Assembly: GCA_018296165.2 (NCBI GenBank)
Contig: JACKQL020000064.1
Coordinates: 124,001-188,000 of the forward strand
Direction of reading: 5' to 3'
Source of the DNA: Termitomyces sp. T153
Taxonomy: Eukaryota; Basidiomycota; Agaricomycetes; Agaricales; Lyophyllaceae
DNA length: 64,000 bases
Shown here: one piece after another, positions 33,001 to 44,684 of the stretch
How the letters are laid out: each line of letters opens with the position of its first letter
Position numbering within the stretch: position 1 is the first letter of the stretch
Made by a program: the position numbers and the translations under genes
Notes under the pieces: generated by a model
Database searches by the model: none
What the model saw: the letters and a program-made list of their open reading frames with translations, nothing else
What the model was told of the DNA's origin: nothing

Positions 33001-36000
33001 CCTTCCAGCACACCTCCCCTCCCATTCCTCCACCAACTTTCTTCTTTACACCACTCTTTCCTTCACCAACAACTCCATCCCCACATTAGTTGACAGTGGC
33101 ACCACTAATAACTTCATTGATGAGTCTCTGGTGGTGCTTGCTCCCCACCCCCTCCAATGCCTCCCCATCTTGATTCTCCTCAAACTCTTTGATGGAGACC
33201 CCACCCCAGCAGGAGACATCACACACTGCCTGTAAATGACCATGACTTTTTCCAACAGATGACAGCAAGAACTCTGACTACTTGTCACAAAACTACACCT
33301 CTCCACCCCTGTTGTCTTAGAGTTCTCATAGCTCCACTCCACCAACTCCTGCGTTGACTGGCCCAGCCTCACCCTCCACCTCAACTGGGACAACCCCACC
33401 AACTCCAGGCTGATACCTTTTGATATCTCACTCTCCTCCAAGAACTCCAAGACCACAATCAACCACCCTCAGACTCCTCTGCAGCTCTGCTCCAGGTCCA
33501 CACGGTCATTTGTCATCAATGTCTGACTTGACAGCTTGTCCGAGGTATTTTCCACCCTTGTCAACAGTAGTGCCTCCAGCACCTTCATCAGCAGTCAACT
33601 TAACCTCTGATGCAATGACCTCGACAAACCCCTTGAGCTCCAACTCTTTGACAGCAGCTCCACCATGACCAGAATCACTCAATACTATGACAACACCCTC
33701 ACCCTCAACAATGGCCTGCAGTTTCAGGCCTGGCTCCTTGTCATCTAACTATCTCTGTTGACTCTGATTGTGCTCAGACTCCTGTGGCTGCAAGACATCA
33801 ACCCTGACATTGACTGGAAGAACCTCACCATGTGATTCTCCAGCCCCAAAGCAAGTTTAGCGGCTGCCATTCCCCTCTGCCTCTAGTCTATCTTGGGCTC
33901 TGACATCTCCCACCCTGGTGCCAGCACTTCCAGAGCAACCCAAAGCCCCTCAACTGCCAATGGCAACTCCGATGGAGAAGGAAGCACAACTCCACCTCAG
34001 TCACCCTCAATCAAATTATAATGGCTGCCTCCCAACATATCTTGGAATCGATACAAAGGCCTGTGGTACCCTGACCAGCAATGCTCAAAACCCCCAACTA
34101 ACTCCACCACCACTCTGGGCTTGACCGCTACCACCCCAACATCCAACTCTGTCAACTCCAGAAGCCTCAACATTAAAATCATCAGCACCATCCCCTTTGC
34201 ATGCATTCTACAAGATGGCACCCCCACCTTCCAGTTACAAATCATGCCAGCCCTACCAGAAGAGCACCTCCACATAGGAACCACTGTGCCAGAGAGCAAA
34301 ATGGAAGAACAGATCCTATCTGAAGTAGTTCCCCCAGAGTATTATGAGTTTGCTGACATGTTCTCTGAAGGGAGTGCCAAAGAACAACCCTGCACCACTC
34401 CTATGACCACAAGATTGACCTTGAAGAAGGTACCTCACCTCCATTTGGCAAGATCTACAACATGTCTGAGATTGAGCTCTGAGCCCTGAAGGAATACCTC
34501 AACAACATGCTTGACAAGAGTTTCATATGCCCGTCAATCTCCACCACTGATGCTCCAGTCCTGTTTGCCAAGAAGAAGGACAGGTCACTCCAGCTCTGTG
34601 TGGATTATTGGGGGCTCAACAAAGTCACCAAAAAGAACCAGTATCCCCTCCCCTTGATTGGAGACCTTGTTAATTATCTCCACAGTGCCAAGATCTACAT
34701 AAAGATAGACCTCTGCTCCAGCTACAACAATGTCCAGATCACTCTGGGACATGAATGGAAGACCGCCTTTCACACCTGCTATGGCCTCTTTGAGTACCTC
34801 ATAATGTTCTTTGGATACTCTCCTGCCACTTTCCAGTACTTCATAAATGATATCTTCTATGACATGAATGATATTTTCGTTATTGTGTATCTGGATGACA
34901 TTCTGATCTACTCAAATTTGCCAGCAGAGCATCTGGAGCATATCCACTGCATCTTGGAACAACTCCAGGAGTATCACCTCCATGCTAAACCTAAGAAGTG
35001 CTCCTTTCACATAATGGAGGTTGAATACCTTGGGATCATTGTCACCCCCAACGGCATGCACATAGACCCTGCCAAGGTTAATGCAATACTTAACTGGCCC
35101 CTGCCATGGAACATCAAGGAGGTACAGTCATTCCTGGAGTTTGCTAACTTTTATTGCCATTTCATTGACAACTACTCCAGAATCACCAAACTCCTCAACC
35201 GACTCACATGGAAGGACACCCCTTGGGATTGGGACAGCAAGTGCCAGAGTGTATTCCTCCTCCTGAAGAAGGCCTTCACCTCCACCCTGGTCCTCCACCA
35301 TTTTGACCCCTCCCTGCCGATTGTGCTCAAATGTGATGCCTCTAACTATGCTATCGCTGAGATACTCTCCCAGTTGGACTCCAGGAGCAAGGATCTCTGT
35401 CCCATTGCCTTCTACACCCAATCAATAATTCCTGTGGAACTCAACTATGACATCTACAACAAAGAACTCCTCATGATTGTTGAAGCCTTCTGTCAGTAGT
35501 GGGCCTATCTCAAGGGATCCCCACACTGCATCCAAGTCTACTCCAACCACAACAACCTGCAATACTTCATGACTATGAAACAGCTCAGACACTGCCAAGC
35601 TCAATGGTCCAAAACCCTCTCAGAGTATGACTTCACCATCCACTATTGCCCTGGGCAACTCAGCACAAAGCCCGATGCCCTTACTCAAAGGTCCAACATG
35701 TATCTGAAGAAGTCATTCAAAGCCAAACAGAATGCATTCAACCATGGAGTGGTAATCCCCTCCAAACATCTACATGCTGTGCTAATTTTAAATGAAGAAG
35801 GAATCCTCCAGCAAATCAGGAATTCACTCCCAGACTCCTACTTCACCCAGCATGACCCCCACAACAACCCTGATGAGTTGAGCACTAAGAATCCTTTTTT
35901 ACTGTCTCTGGACCACTGCCTCCTGCTCTGGAGTGGACAAATTTATGCTCTGGACTACAAGTCCATCCGCCTCAACATACTCCAGCAACACCACAACTCC

Positions 36001-37282
36001 AGCTCTGGGGGCACCCAAGAATTTGTAAGACCCTTCAACTCATCTTCCAGACTTACTTTTGGCCAAGAATGAAGAAGGATGTCACACAATACATAAGGGC
36101 CTGCAAACCTTGTCTCTAGGCCAAGGTACTCTGCCACTGCCCCCACAGATTATTGAAACCCCTCCCTGTCAGCCACCACTCCTGGTTCTCCCTATCAATG
36201 GATCATATCATTGAACTCCCTGACTCCAAAGGTTTCAACATGATCCTCATCATCATTTGCTGCCTCACCAAACAAGCCCTCTTCATCCCCTGCCACACCA
36301 CTGACAATGCTCCAGAGTTTGCCAAACTGTTCCTTGAGCATGTATTCTCCAAGCATGGACTACCAGATGACATCGTCTCCAACTGTGGACCCCTGTTTGT
36401 ATCCCAATTTTAGCAATCACTATGCAAGGCACTCAAAATCAAAACCAGCCTCTTCACTGCCTATCACCTAGAGACTGACAGACAAACAGAACAAGTAAAC
36501 CAGATGCTGCAGCAGTATCTCCACCTATATGTTAACTATTTACAGAATGACTGGCACACATAACTCTCCCTTGCTGAATTTACCTACAACATGCCCCACT
36601 CCACCCCCAGAGTCTCCCCCTTCTATGCCAACAAAGGCTACAACCCCCAACTCACCCTATCCCTAAAAGACATCTCCTCTCATGTTGCCCACAAGGTTGC
36701 TGAGGACCTCCGATCCCTTCACCAGTTCCTCTGGGATGAGATAAACAATGCCAATCAAGCCTACTCCAAATATGCTGATGCCCAACACAACTCTACCCCC
36801 AACTGGCCCCCCAGCACCTTAGTTTGGCTTGATCAATGCAACCTCAAGACTTGGAGGCCCTCCATCAAACTAGACCACAAATGTCTTGGTCCTTTCAAAG
36901 TCCTCTAGAAAGTCTTCATGCATGCCTACAAACTCAACCTACTTCCAGGCTTGAAAGGCCTCCACCCTGTATTCCACATTTGACTCCTTGAAAAACATGC
37001 CCTGGACCTCTTTTCTAGCCAATGCTCTGACCAACCACCCCTCATCAAAGTTGAAGACAAGTACCACTATGAGGTTGACCAAATCCTCAACTCCCACGTG
37101 GTTCACAGGCAACCCCAGTACTGAGTCCACTGAAAGGGCTATGGACCTGAGGATGACATGTGGGAACCCCAAAAAAACCTTGATGGAGCCCCTGACAAAC
37201 TCCAGGACTTCTATTGACAACACTCCACCAAGCTCTGGGACCCCCAGGACTAGCAAGTACAGATGGCATCAGTGGGTGTAAC
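33001..37282 (+). pseudogene. Element C pol: protease, RT, RNase H, integrase, chromodomain (degenerate)
   Basis: Protease active site TLVDSGTTNNFIDESL near 33085. Reverse transcriptase from 34507: APVLFAKKKDRSLQLCVDY, GLNKVTKKNQYPLPLIGDLV, KIDLCSSYNNVQI, YSPATFQYFINDIF and the catalytic box [13 protein letters not shown] near 34890. RNase H: VLKCDASNYAIAEILSQLDS. Integrase: MDHIIELPDSKGFNMILIII near 36200, then HGLPDDIVSNCGPLFVSQF, TAYHLETDRQTEQVNQMLQQ and FTYNMPHSTPRVSPFYANKG. A chromodomain closes it (YHYEVDQILNSHVVHRQPQY, stop, VHWKGYGPEDDMWEPQ) near 37050-37180. One 330-codon frame (34507-35499) is still open. At least six stops occur downstream. Confidence 0.92.
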
Positions 37283-37476
37283 CCCCGCCTCTGGATTCAC
37301 TAGGGATTCAACTCCCACAAGTACCTCCTATGTGTTTTGTTCACTCTCCCTCACTTAACACTAAAAAGAGTCACTTATCCAGACCAAATGTCCAGAAGCA
37401 GCTGTATACCAATATTATACAATGTTACAGAGGTATGACAGGCTTGGAGCACAAGAAGACCAGTCCAAGAAAGCCC

Positions 37477-39090
37477 CTACTCCTCCTCCTCCTCTGACTC
37501 CACCTCTGCTATCCTCCCCACCAGATCCACCTCCAGTTGTGCTACTACCATTGCCAGAATTTTGGGATGCCCTGGAAGCAGCTCCACTATGTCCATTGCT
37601 ACCTCCCACCACACTCCAGGATCCACCATCGCCCTCCGCTGATGCCCTGCTAGCAAATGCCCCATCTGTGTGACCTCCTGCCCCAACTCCAGTGGAAGAT
37701 CCCTGGGCATCCTCACCAACCTGTTGTGGATGGACCTCAGTGCTGCTGATGCTCTGTCAAGGAGGATGCAGTGCTCCCTGGCCCAATCTGCAGAAATCAG
37801 CTTGTAGAAAATGGGAAATAAAGGAAGCACTTACAGAGCACTCCCTGCTGCCCCAAGGCTGCCTTGTTGGCAAGTTACTCTTCCCACTGCTGCGCCCTCT
37901 CCGCTGTTGCTTGGGTCACTGCTGCACTGGGCCCCCACTGAGTCCTCCACACCCCTGACTGCTGCTCTGCTGCCTCCACCCACACCTTTAACAGCCTCAT
38001 ACATACTCACAGCTCTTGAAGCTGCGACAATTGTTCCATGGTGGTCCCCATGGCAATGTCCTTATCTCTACACACCAAGTTCCATTCCCTCTAAGCTCTG
38101 TCCAGCTACCTTTAAAACCCATCCCTCTCCTCCCCCATCCTACAAGCTTCCTCCCCACATGTGGCCAATGACCACTCCAACTCCTCCACCTGATGCTGCA
38201 GGAAAGCCTCAGTGGCTGACCACAACCCTCTCGCAGACTGCTCAACTAAGGCCCCAGAGATTGGGGGATACACCATGGGACCCAGAGGGCCTGCCATCGC
38301 CAGCTCCCCCTGTGCCTGCTTGCTAGGCCCTGCCTCCGGTGAGGAGGATGCCCTCCACTTACCCTTGTCACATGTCGTGGGGGCCCCCTCCCTCCATCCA
38401 CCCTGTGGGGGCCCAACTTTCATTGGGGGCCACTCCATGCCAACTCTCCCCTCTACCCCAGAACCCTGCTCTGACATCCTACCCCTTCGACCCTCCTCCA
38501 ACTGCACTATGACCCACTCACAGTCCCACTCCTGCTCTGCCTTGATGCAAGCAGCATGCCAACTCAGAGTGACAGAGCACTTCTTGTGCTGCAAGTGACA
38601 CAGGAGACACACTGATGTGTCCCACTACACTCCTAGCACAGGCTCCTCAAACTTGCACTGTTCACCCCACCAGGTACAGGACATGCACTAGAGACATGGG
38701 TTAGCTTGATAAGGAAGGGACATGCCAATGATGCACCAGGGCCACCGCCTGACACCACTCTAATGTTAGGGGACCTCTTGCCTGCCCTGCGGCCTCTGCA
38801 AAAAGCTCTGGCATCACATCTGCCTGCATGACTCTCAATCTCATAGGAATGGAGTGGACCACTCCAGGGCTAATACCAGGCCTGGAATGAGAAGCAGGGA
38901 CCGATTCTGCCACCGACTGTGCTGGGGCCTCCCCCAACAAAAGCCCTGAGGGGCCTGCCACCGCCACCAACAACTCTGATGGGACTTAATCAGCACTCTG
39001 TCCATGACAAGTAAGGGATGGCACTTACAACTATGGTACATTGCCTAGACCCACTTATGGTCCTGCCAATCCTCAGAGTCCTCAGAGGAA
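37477..39090 (-). pseudogene. Antisense Cys/His-motif gene of element C (degenerate)
   Basis: Homologue of the antisense gene of element B, lying between the chromodomain end and the 3' LTR and converging on pol. Minus-strand reading: EDWQDHKWV, stop, AMYHSC before a GTAAGT donor; ARGPLTLEWCQAVAL; then CMSCTWWGEQCKFEEP, a stop, DTSVCLLCHLQHKKCSVTLS and WHAACIKAEQEWDCEWVIVQ; then WSATEAFLQHQVEELEWSLA; then DWAREHCILLDRASAALRSI and ending AEVESEEEEE. Cys, His and intron places agree with B. The homology continues upstream of the start (AWELKSSNIDQ against AWESKPSNIDQ), so a promoter may be shared as well. Confidence 0.62.
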
Positions 39091-39351
39091 GAAATTGAGG
39101 TATGTGCTGAGGGGGATGGGAACACTGCTAGAGAGTACATGGAGGACAACATTGGGAAAGTTTGGGAACTCCGGAGTACGTCTGACCCTTTTTAATGACT
39201 TGGGAGAAACCCCCTGATGAGCAGCGGCCATGCTTCAACTTCATTTCCCATGCTGCTGCTGCTACTGCAGTCTGATCAATATTGCTTGACTTCAATTCCC
39301 ATGCCCTGCTAATCCCCAAACTGTGCCTCACATCTCAAGGGTCTCAATGCT

Positions 39352-39364
39352 GAAGGGAGGGTGA
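39352..39364 (+). other. Polypurine tract of element C
   Basis: GAAGGGAGGGTGA immediately precedes the 3' LTR. Confidence 0.85.
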
Positions 39365-41537
39365 TGTCACGACCCACTCCCTAGACCCCGACATTGTCTC
39401 CAGTCCTCCCCAATGCTCTGCCAAACTCCCCCAACCCTCATCCACCCTCCATGCCCATTCTGGGTAACTCTGACACTTCCTCGGCAAACCCCAACAGCTT
39501 CCTGATCAATTCTAACACCTTCTCCACAGCCGTTAACACATCCCCTAAATTCCCCTGAACTCCTGAGACTTTTCCCACCACTCCTGACCATGTCACACAA
39601 CCCCGATCCCCCACCCTAATTCCCCTGACCTGCTGGGGAGCACCCCAATGACCCAGGAGCAACCTGCTTTCCAGTTGATCCCATCAGAATGTTGCTGCAG
39701 CCCACTCTATGATTGCACCTGACACCTGTTGACTCCGCACAGCTCTGTCGAGCCCCACTGCCATATCCTCTGCCCTCCAGAGCCACCCAGTAGTCAGTAT
39801 ATAAGTTGTAGAGCAACTCCTGGTACTTTAGTCTTGATATTGCATTTACTGGTTTCCTATGTCTCATCTTTTGTCTCATCTCAGTTTCTATTTTTAGTTT
39901 CAAATCTATCTCTTTTCTCTGTCTCATCTCGCCTTGTCTCTGTCTCATCTCGACTGTGTATATTTCCTTTGTTTCCCTAAGTTCCTTTCTTCTCCAATGT
40001 CAGCACAAACTCTGCGCATGTGCTATGACCCAAACATTCTTATGACAACTCTGGACCTCACTCCTTGCTCAGCCCCAGAACCCATCAAGCCTTAGTGATC
40101 CCTCTTCAAACTCTGACTCTGCCCCCATCAACTGCAAAGTCTCTGCTTACCCTGCAGTCTATTTGTGTGCCCATGAACTTGTTCCTGATGCCCACCCAGG
40201 TTTGATGTCTAATATACTTGGTCTTAGACTCCTCTGGACCCATCAGGTTCTGCTGACCATGGGGGCTCAACTACACTGGGTAAGTCCTTATCAGGCAGAT
40301 GTGATTCTCTGCACTGACAACTGAGCACTCGGAGGTGTTCCAAACACTGGGGACTTGTGAGGATAGTTAGTGGGAATTGATCTGAGCAAGTCTGGGGAGG
40401 TCTGGAGGAGTAGAGGATGGGTTGCAGGGAAGGGGGATGGGCTTGGCGGGGTTCAGGCATAAGTCTGTATGTGAGTATTGCAGGTGCAGAGGAGGCAGAG
40501 GCTATGCAAATGATGGGAGCGGAGCCAGAGTTCTGATGGGGGATCAACAGGGATTGATAGGGTTTGGAGCCGAGCATGTAGTGAGGTCCAGGGTTGGTGA
40601 AGGAGTGTTGGAGGTTCGTAATTGTAATTATGGAGTTTGTGAGGGCATTATAGTTAGAAGGACTTGAACATGATAGACAGAATCAAACGAGATGAGATGG
40701 AGTCAAATGAAATGAGACAGAGATGAGACAAGAACGAGAATAGATTCAGGCAGAGACATGGAACAATAACAAAATGACAATGGAATAGAAACAAGACAAG
40801 ACTGGGAGACTGAGAATAAGGAAAATGAGACATGGAACATGAAACACAGGAAGAAACAATCAGAAACACATCAGGTAAGGCAGGTAATCTCAAGACTAGA
40901 GCATGAAGAGCTACTCTATGTCTTATATACTGACTACTGGAGAGCTCCAGGAATGTCGGCTGTGGCAGTGGGGCTTGGCAGAGCTCAACAGAGTTGACAG
41001 GTGTCAGTTACAACCAGAGGGTGGGCTGCATTGATATGTTGATGGGATCAATCATTGACATGGGCCATTCCGAGGTCATTGTGATACTCCAAGGCAAGTC
41101 GGAGGAATCAGGGTGTCAAGACAATGACATGTAATGGGGTCAGGCATGATAGGGGAGTGGTCCCAGTGGCTCAGGAGATCCAGGAAAAGCGCCGGCAGCT
41201 GCAGGGAAGATGTCAGAGTTGGCCAGGGGGCCATCAGAGTTAGCCAAGAATGTGTCAGAGTTAGCCAGAGTAGGTGTGGAGTGCTGGGGAAGTTTGACAG
41301 AGCATTAGGGGAGGTTCTGGGGGGATGGGGGTTTGTTGCATGATGTATGGGGGTCCAGGGAACGGGTCATGACAGGACCATTCCAGACTTGCTTGGACTG
41401 CCTCCCCTAGCTCCTCTTCGCAAGTCTCTTCACTCTGCACCAACCCCAGGATGCTAGGTTATAAGCGCAGGGCATCACATCTGCCTAGTAAGGATTTGCC
41501 AGTGTAGCTGAGCCCCTGTCATCAGCAGAACCTGACA
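39365..41537 (+). repeat. 3' LTR of element C, split by solo LTR F
   Basis: Starts TGTCACGACC, matches 29345-30366 up to 40240, and resumes at 41375 to end CAGAACCTGACA. Without F and one target copy it is about 1,033 bases, close to the 1,022 of the 5' copy. Confidence 0.92.
40241..41374 (-). repeat. Solo LTR F (B family, 1134 bp)
   Basis: Diverged copy of the element B LTR inside the right LTR of C, with target duplication GGACC at 40236-40240 and 41375-41379. Its outer end reads CATCAGG instead of TGTCAGG, and it has about 80 extra bases near 41100-41180 relative to B. No internal region, so it is a solo LTR. Its priming motif has decayed (AATCTCAAGACT). Confidence 0.88.
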
Positions 41538-41542
41538 GGGTG

Positions 41543-41891
41543 GGCTGCAGTGATATACTGATGGGATCAGTTGGGGATGCAGGCTGTCCTGGGGTCATTG
41601 TGATGCTCTGGAGCTGGTTGGGTAAGTCAGAATGACAAACTGGTAGTGCATGCTGGCATCAGAAACAGTAGGGGAGGGTCCCAGGGGCTCAGAAGAGGCA
41701 GAGGAAGTGTCAAAGGCTACAGAGAAGCCATCAGAGTTAGCCAGGGGGCCATTACGGTTTGCCAAAGAAATGTTGGGGTTATCTAGATAGTGAACAAAGG
41801 TTGGGGGAGTCAAAGGGGGAGTTGGGGAGGAACTTCAGAGGAGCAAGGTGGCTGGTAACAAGGTCCAGAGTTTTGGGAATGGGTTGTGACA
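41543..41891 (-). repeat. Solo LTR D, right part
   Basis: Continues the LTR broken at 29344 (TGATATACTGATGGGATCAG matches the same place in B) and ends GGGTTGTGACA before the target copy ACAAC at 41892-41896. Confidence 0.87.
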
Positions 41892-41896
41892 ACAAC

Positions 41897-43665
41897 TCTT
41901 GGCATGAACCTCTGAGAAAATCTTATGACATACATGAGATAACACCAAATCTGGATATGTCTTGTGAGATGAACAAAGAATCCATAAGTGGGACTATAGT
42001 GCAAGAGATTGATGAAAAAATCACACCATCCTTGGCAGGTAGAACTTTTAATGATTAAAAATTGAATTTCAATTGAACTCACCAATAGATGTGAATAAAG
42101 GCATAGAATCTGTGTGGCAAGAATTCGCTGAGGATATTCCAATTAAGGATTTGCTTAATATGACAGTGAATGATGATATGAACAATTCACAGCCTAATGT
42201 GGAAATGATTGTTGAAAAGCTGCTGAAGGAAGCACAACAACATAAATCTTATAGAACAATGTTCAAACTGCAGGCTATTAAAGATTACTTTGCCTTATGT
42301 GCAAAGTTTTCAACAAATCCCTCCATCAAGAATCTACAAACATAAGCTAGTATGTGTGTAGCAAAAGGTGTTGGTAAAGGCCCATACCTTACATGACAAA
42401 TATGTCACCTTGCCCTTCATCTCAAACACTTCCATGCACTGCCATCTACAGGATTAGGAAAGCACAATGCCCATCTATCACTTTTGAATAATGTACATGT
42501 TGCTCAAGCTATTTGACAGTATCTCACAGTTGTTGCCATTGGTGAAGTGAGTGAAGTGTTTCAAACAATTAACTGAAGAGAGGATGCTCACAAGGAATGA
42601 GACACAGATTACACCATTAAAACTTGCTCAACAAGTGAATGACATTATTATTCCAGCACTTGGTCTTGTTATTAGAAAGTCAAAGATTTCGTGAAGTTGT
42701 GCAAGGCAATGGCTACATAAGCTTGGATATGCTGTGAGGCAGGTCCAAAAGGGTGTCTGTGGATGGACATGAAAAAGAAGATGTTGTTGAGTATCAAAAA
42801 AAGTTTCTTGTGATAGTCAAAGAAAATGAATGGTAAGTTATATATTTGAGATTCAAAGATTGAATTCAACTTTAATTGACATTTTATGATATCATTATGA
42901 TGACACAACTCTAGAACCAATTTCACCAACACTCAGGCCTGGTGAAAAGATCCACATTCCAATCTTTCAGGATGAGAGCATATTCCACTCAAATGAGGTG
43001 AAAATGTCAATCTGGGCACAAGAAGGAAGACTGTCTCTTTGCAAGAAAGGTCAAGGATGCTCTATACATATGTCTGATTTTGTTGTTGAGCATACAGGAT
43101 GTTTATGACTTAATGAAGAGCAAATTACACATCAAGAAACCCTTCTAGAGTAATCACTGATGCATGTGAAATCACTCATCCAGGAAAGAATGCTGATGGC
43201 TGGTGGAATGCACAATGACTGATTGCACAGGCAAGATTCTAATATCCGAATAATTAGTATATCAGTTTAAATGATGTCTTAAAATAGGTAAAATGGACAA
43301 TACCACTATTCAAGAAGCTATATCCTGGTGCAGTTGCTGAATTCTTCTTTGATCAGTCAACTGCACACAGTGCCTTTGCAGCCAATGCACTAAATGTGAA
43401 GGAGATGAATCTCAAGCCAGGTGGAAACCAACAGTGCATGCACAATATACAAATTCCAGATGATAACCCAAATATTGAGCTCTGTTGCAAGATACAAACA
43501 ATGTCTTTTGAGAAAGACTTGCCTCCTGACCATCCAGACTTTGAATTTTCTGGCAAGGCTAAAGGGATGAAGCATGTACTGGAGGAATAGGACCTTATGG
43601 AGGAGTTGAAAAGGCTCAAAGGAGACACTGGCATGAAGCATTGGAAGCATCTACAAAGCATGTAA
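41897..43665 (+). pseudogene. DDE transposase relic, central and C-terminal part
   Basis: Continues the gene cut at 28568. Readable pieces: KLLKEAQQHKSYRTMFKLQA, IKDYFALCAKFSTNPSIKN, TGLGKHNAHLSLLNN, LAQQVNDIIIPALGL, GYAVRQVQKGVYVDGHEKED (with indels), HIPIFQDESIFHSNEVKMSI with a catalytic-type Asp, VKWTIPLFKKLYPG, AEFFFDQSTAHSAFAANALN with the second Asp, KEMNLKPGGNQ and DHPDFEFSGKAKGMKHVLEE. The family is one I recall as a DDE endonuclease repeated in many Agaricomycetes; superfamily (pogo/Tc1-like) is inference. Many stops and frameshifts. It moved DNA when intact; now a fossil. Confidence 0.7.
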
Positions 43666-43739
43666 AATACTATAGCATCATAGCTACAAATTGCATTTTA
43701 ATTTATATAATACAAATCAAAACTGATGGAGTAATGGCC

Positions 43740-44170
43740 ATTTTAAAATATTCACTCATTGGGACAGATTTTTGAGCATCTCTAATTTTGGTATTTAGTA
43801 CTTTGTATGTCCTCCATTTGCCTTGATAACTGCTTGAATCTTTCTAGGCATGCTTTCTATCAGTCTTGGGCATACCTCTGCTAGTATTCCATCCCACTCC
43901 TTTGCAACCTCTCCCACAATTCATGCACACCATGAGGTGTTTGATACTGCCTAAGCTGCTTCTTGAGGTACTCCCAGTGTTCAATAGGGCTAAGATCAGG
44001 GAATTGGGCAGTGGCCACCAGAGGACATCAAAGTTGTTGTCTTCAAACCACTTGTTAGCCCTCTCTTGTGCAGTCAATTGAGCATGAAGAGGATTGTTCC
44101 TAGCTTTGACCTGATTTTGCAAGGTCTGTAAGCCTTTTTTGAGTACTTCAAGTGGTTTCAGACCCATAAG
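43740..44170 (-). pseudogene. Tc1/mariner transposase remnant, C-terminal
   Basis: Minus strand reads NNPLHAQLTAQERANKWFED, NNFDVLWWP, then (after a frame change) SPIEHWEYLKKQLRQY and HGVHELWERLQRSGMEY, as in Tc1-like transposases around the third catalytic residue (consensus WPAQSPDLNPIEHLW). Only the last third is present, 5' truncated. Confidence 0.75.
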
Positions 44171-44684
44171 AACATCATAAATTCATTTCAACTCATTTTT
44201 GGTGTATGTCACATAACATTGCAGATGTCATATCAAAACATATCAAAAATATGGGTTATGTTGGTTAAAAAGCTATAGGTTATGGGGTATGAGGGGTTCA
44301 TGGGTTATGGTGTCAAATTTACTGCAGACCGACCCGGTAGATTGAAAATCCTATGGGATATGGGAGGTTATGGGGTACCAGGGGTATGGTGTTCGACTGT
44401 AATTACCTATACGTAACCATAATAATTATGTAATACAGTTTGTTTCACTTTTCTGACCCAAACTTGTCCGAATCACGTGGGGAAGCAAAGACAGTTGAAA
44501 TTAGTGCTCTTTGACCCCCGTTGTAACCATTAAGCTATTAAGCTCTTGTAGGTATGGATTTTACGTGTCAAAGTGTGTAAGGACGTCTGAGCTATCGGTT
44601 GTTGCCTTCCTTTTTTCTTCGACACTTTAAAATGCTTGGTGCTCTGGCTGCGGTCGTTACCATCGCCTATCTATTGTACTCAGA
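44171..44684. repeat. G-rich imperfect repeat and upstream region of GH71 gene
   Basis: Two copies of a GGTTATGGGGTA..AGGGG..TATGGTGT block lie about 95 bases apart between 44270 and 44400, with further GGGTTATG scraps near them. The rest is presumed promoter of the glucanase gene. Confidence 0.5.

Larger units (their letters stand above)
29345..41537 (+). mobile_element. Element C: Ty3/gypsy chromovirus with antisense gene, degenerate
   Basis: LTRs at 29345-30366 and 39365-41537 (the latter split by solo LTR F). Target duplication GAGTG at 29340-29344 against GGGTG at 41538-41542, one transition. Sense strand is plus: primer-binding site, gag, protease, reverse transcriptase, RNase H, integrase, chromodomain, then an antisense gene (37477-39090), polypurine tract and LTR. 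Frames are long but broken by stops, many of which fit C-to-T change (CAA or CGA to a stop). It interrupts solo LTR D, so it inserted after D. Confidence 0.93.

Noticed and set aside
37422..37673. Plus-strand Pro-rich frame after integrase of C, considered as an extra element gene
   Set aside because: It is the complement of the Glu-rich end of the antisense gene; the minus-strand reading is the conserved one.
12859..44170. Possible endogenous virus or host gene capture inside the transposon block
   Set aside because: All recognisable domains are retrotransposon or DNA-transposon domains; no envelope-like or cellular gene was found.
27963..44442. Shared ATTATGTAATACAGT-like 14-mer at about 27965 and 44429, suggesting outer ends of one transposon
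   Set aside because: A 14-base match in 64 kb of AT-rich DNA is expected by chance, and it is not followed by further similarity or an inverted arrangement.
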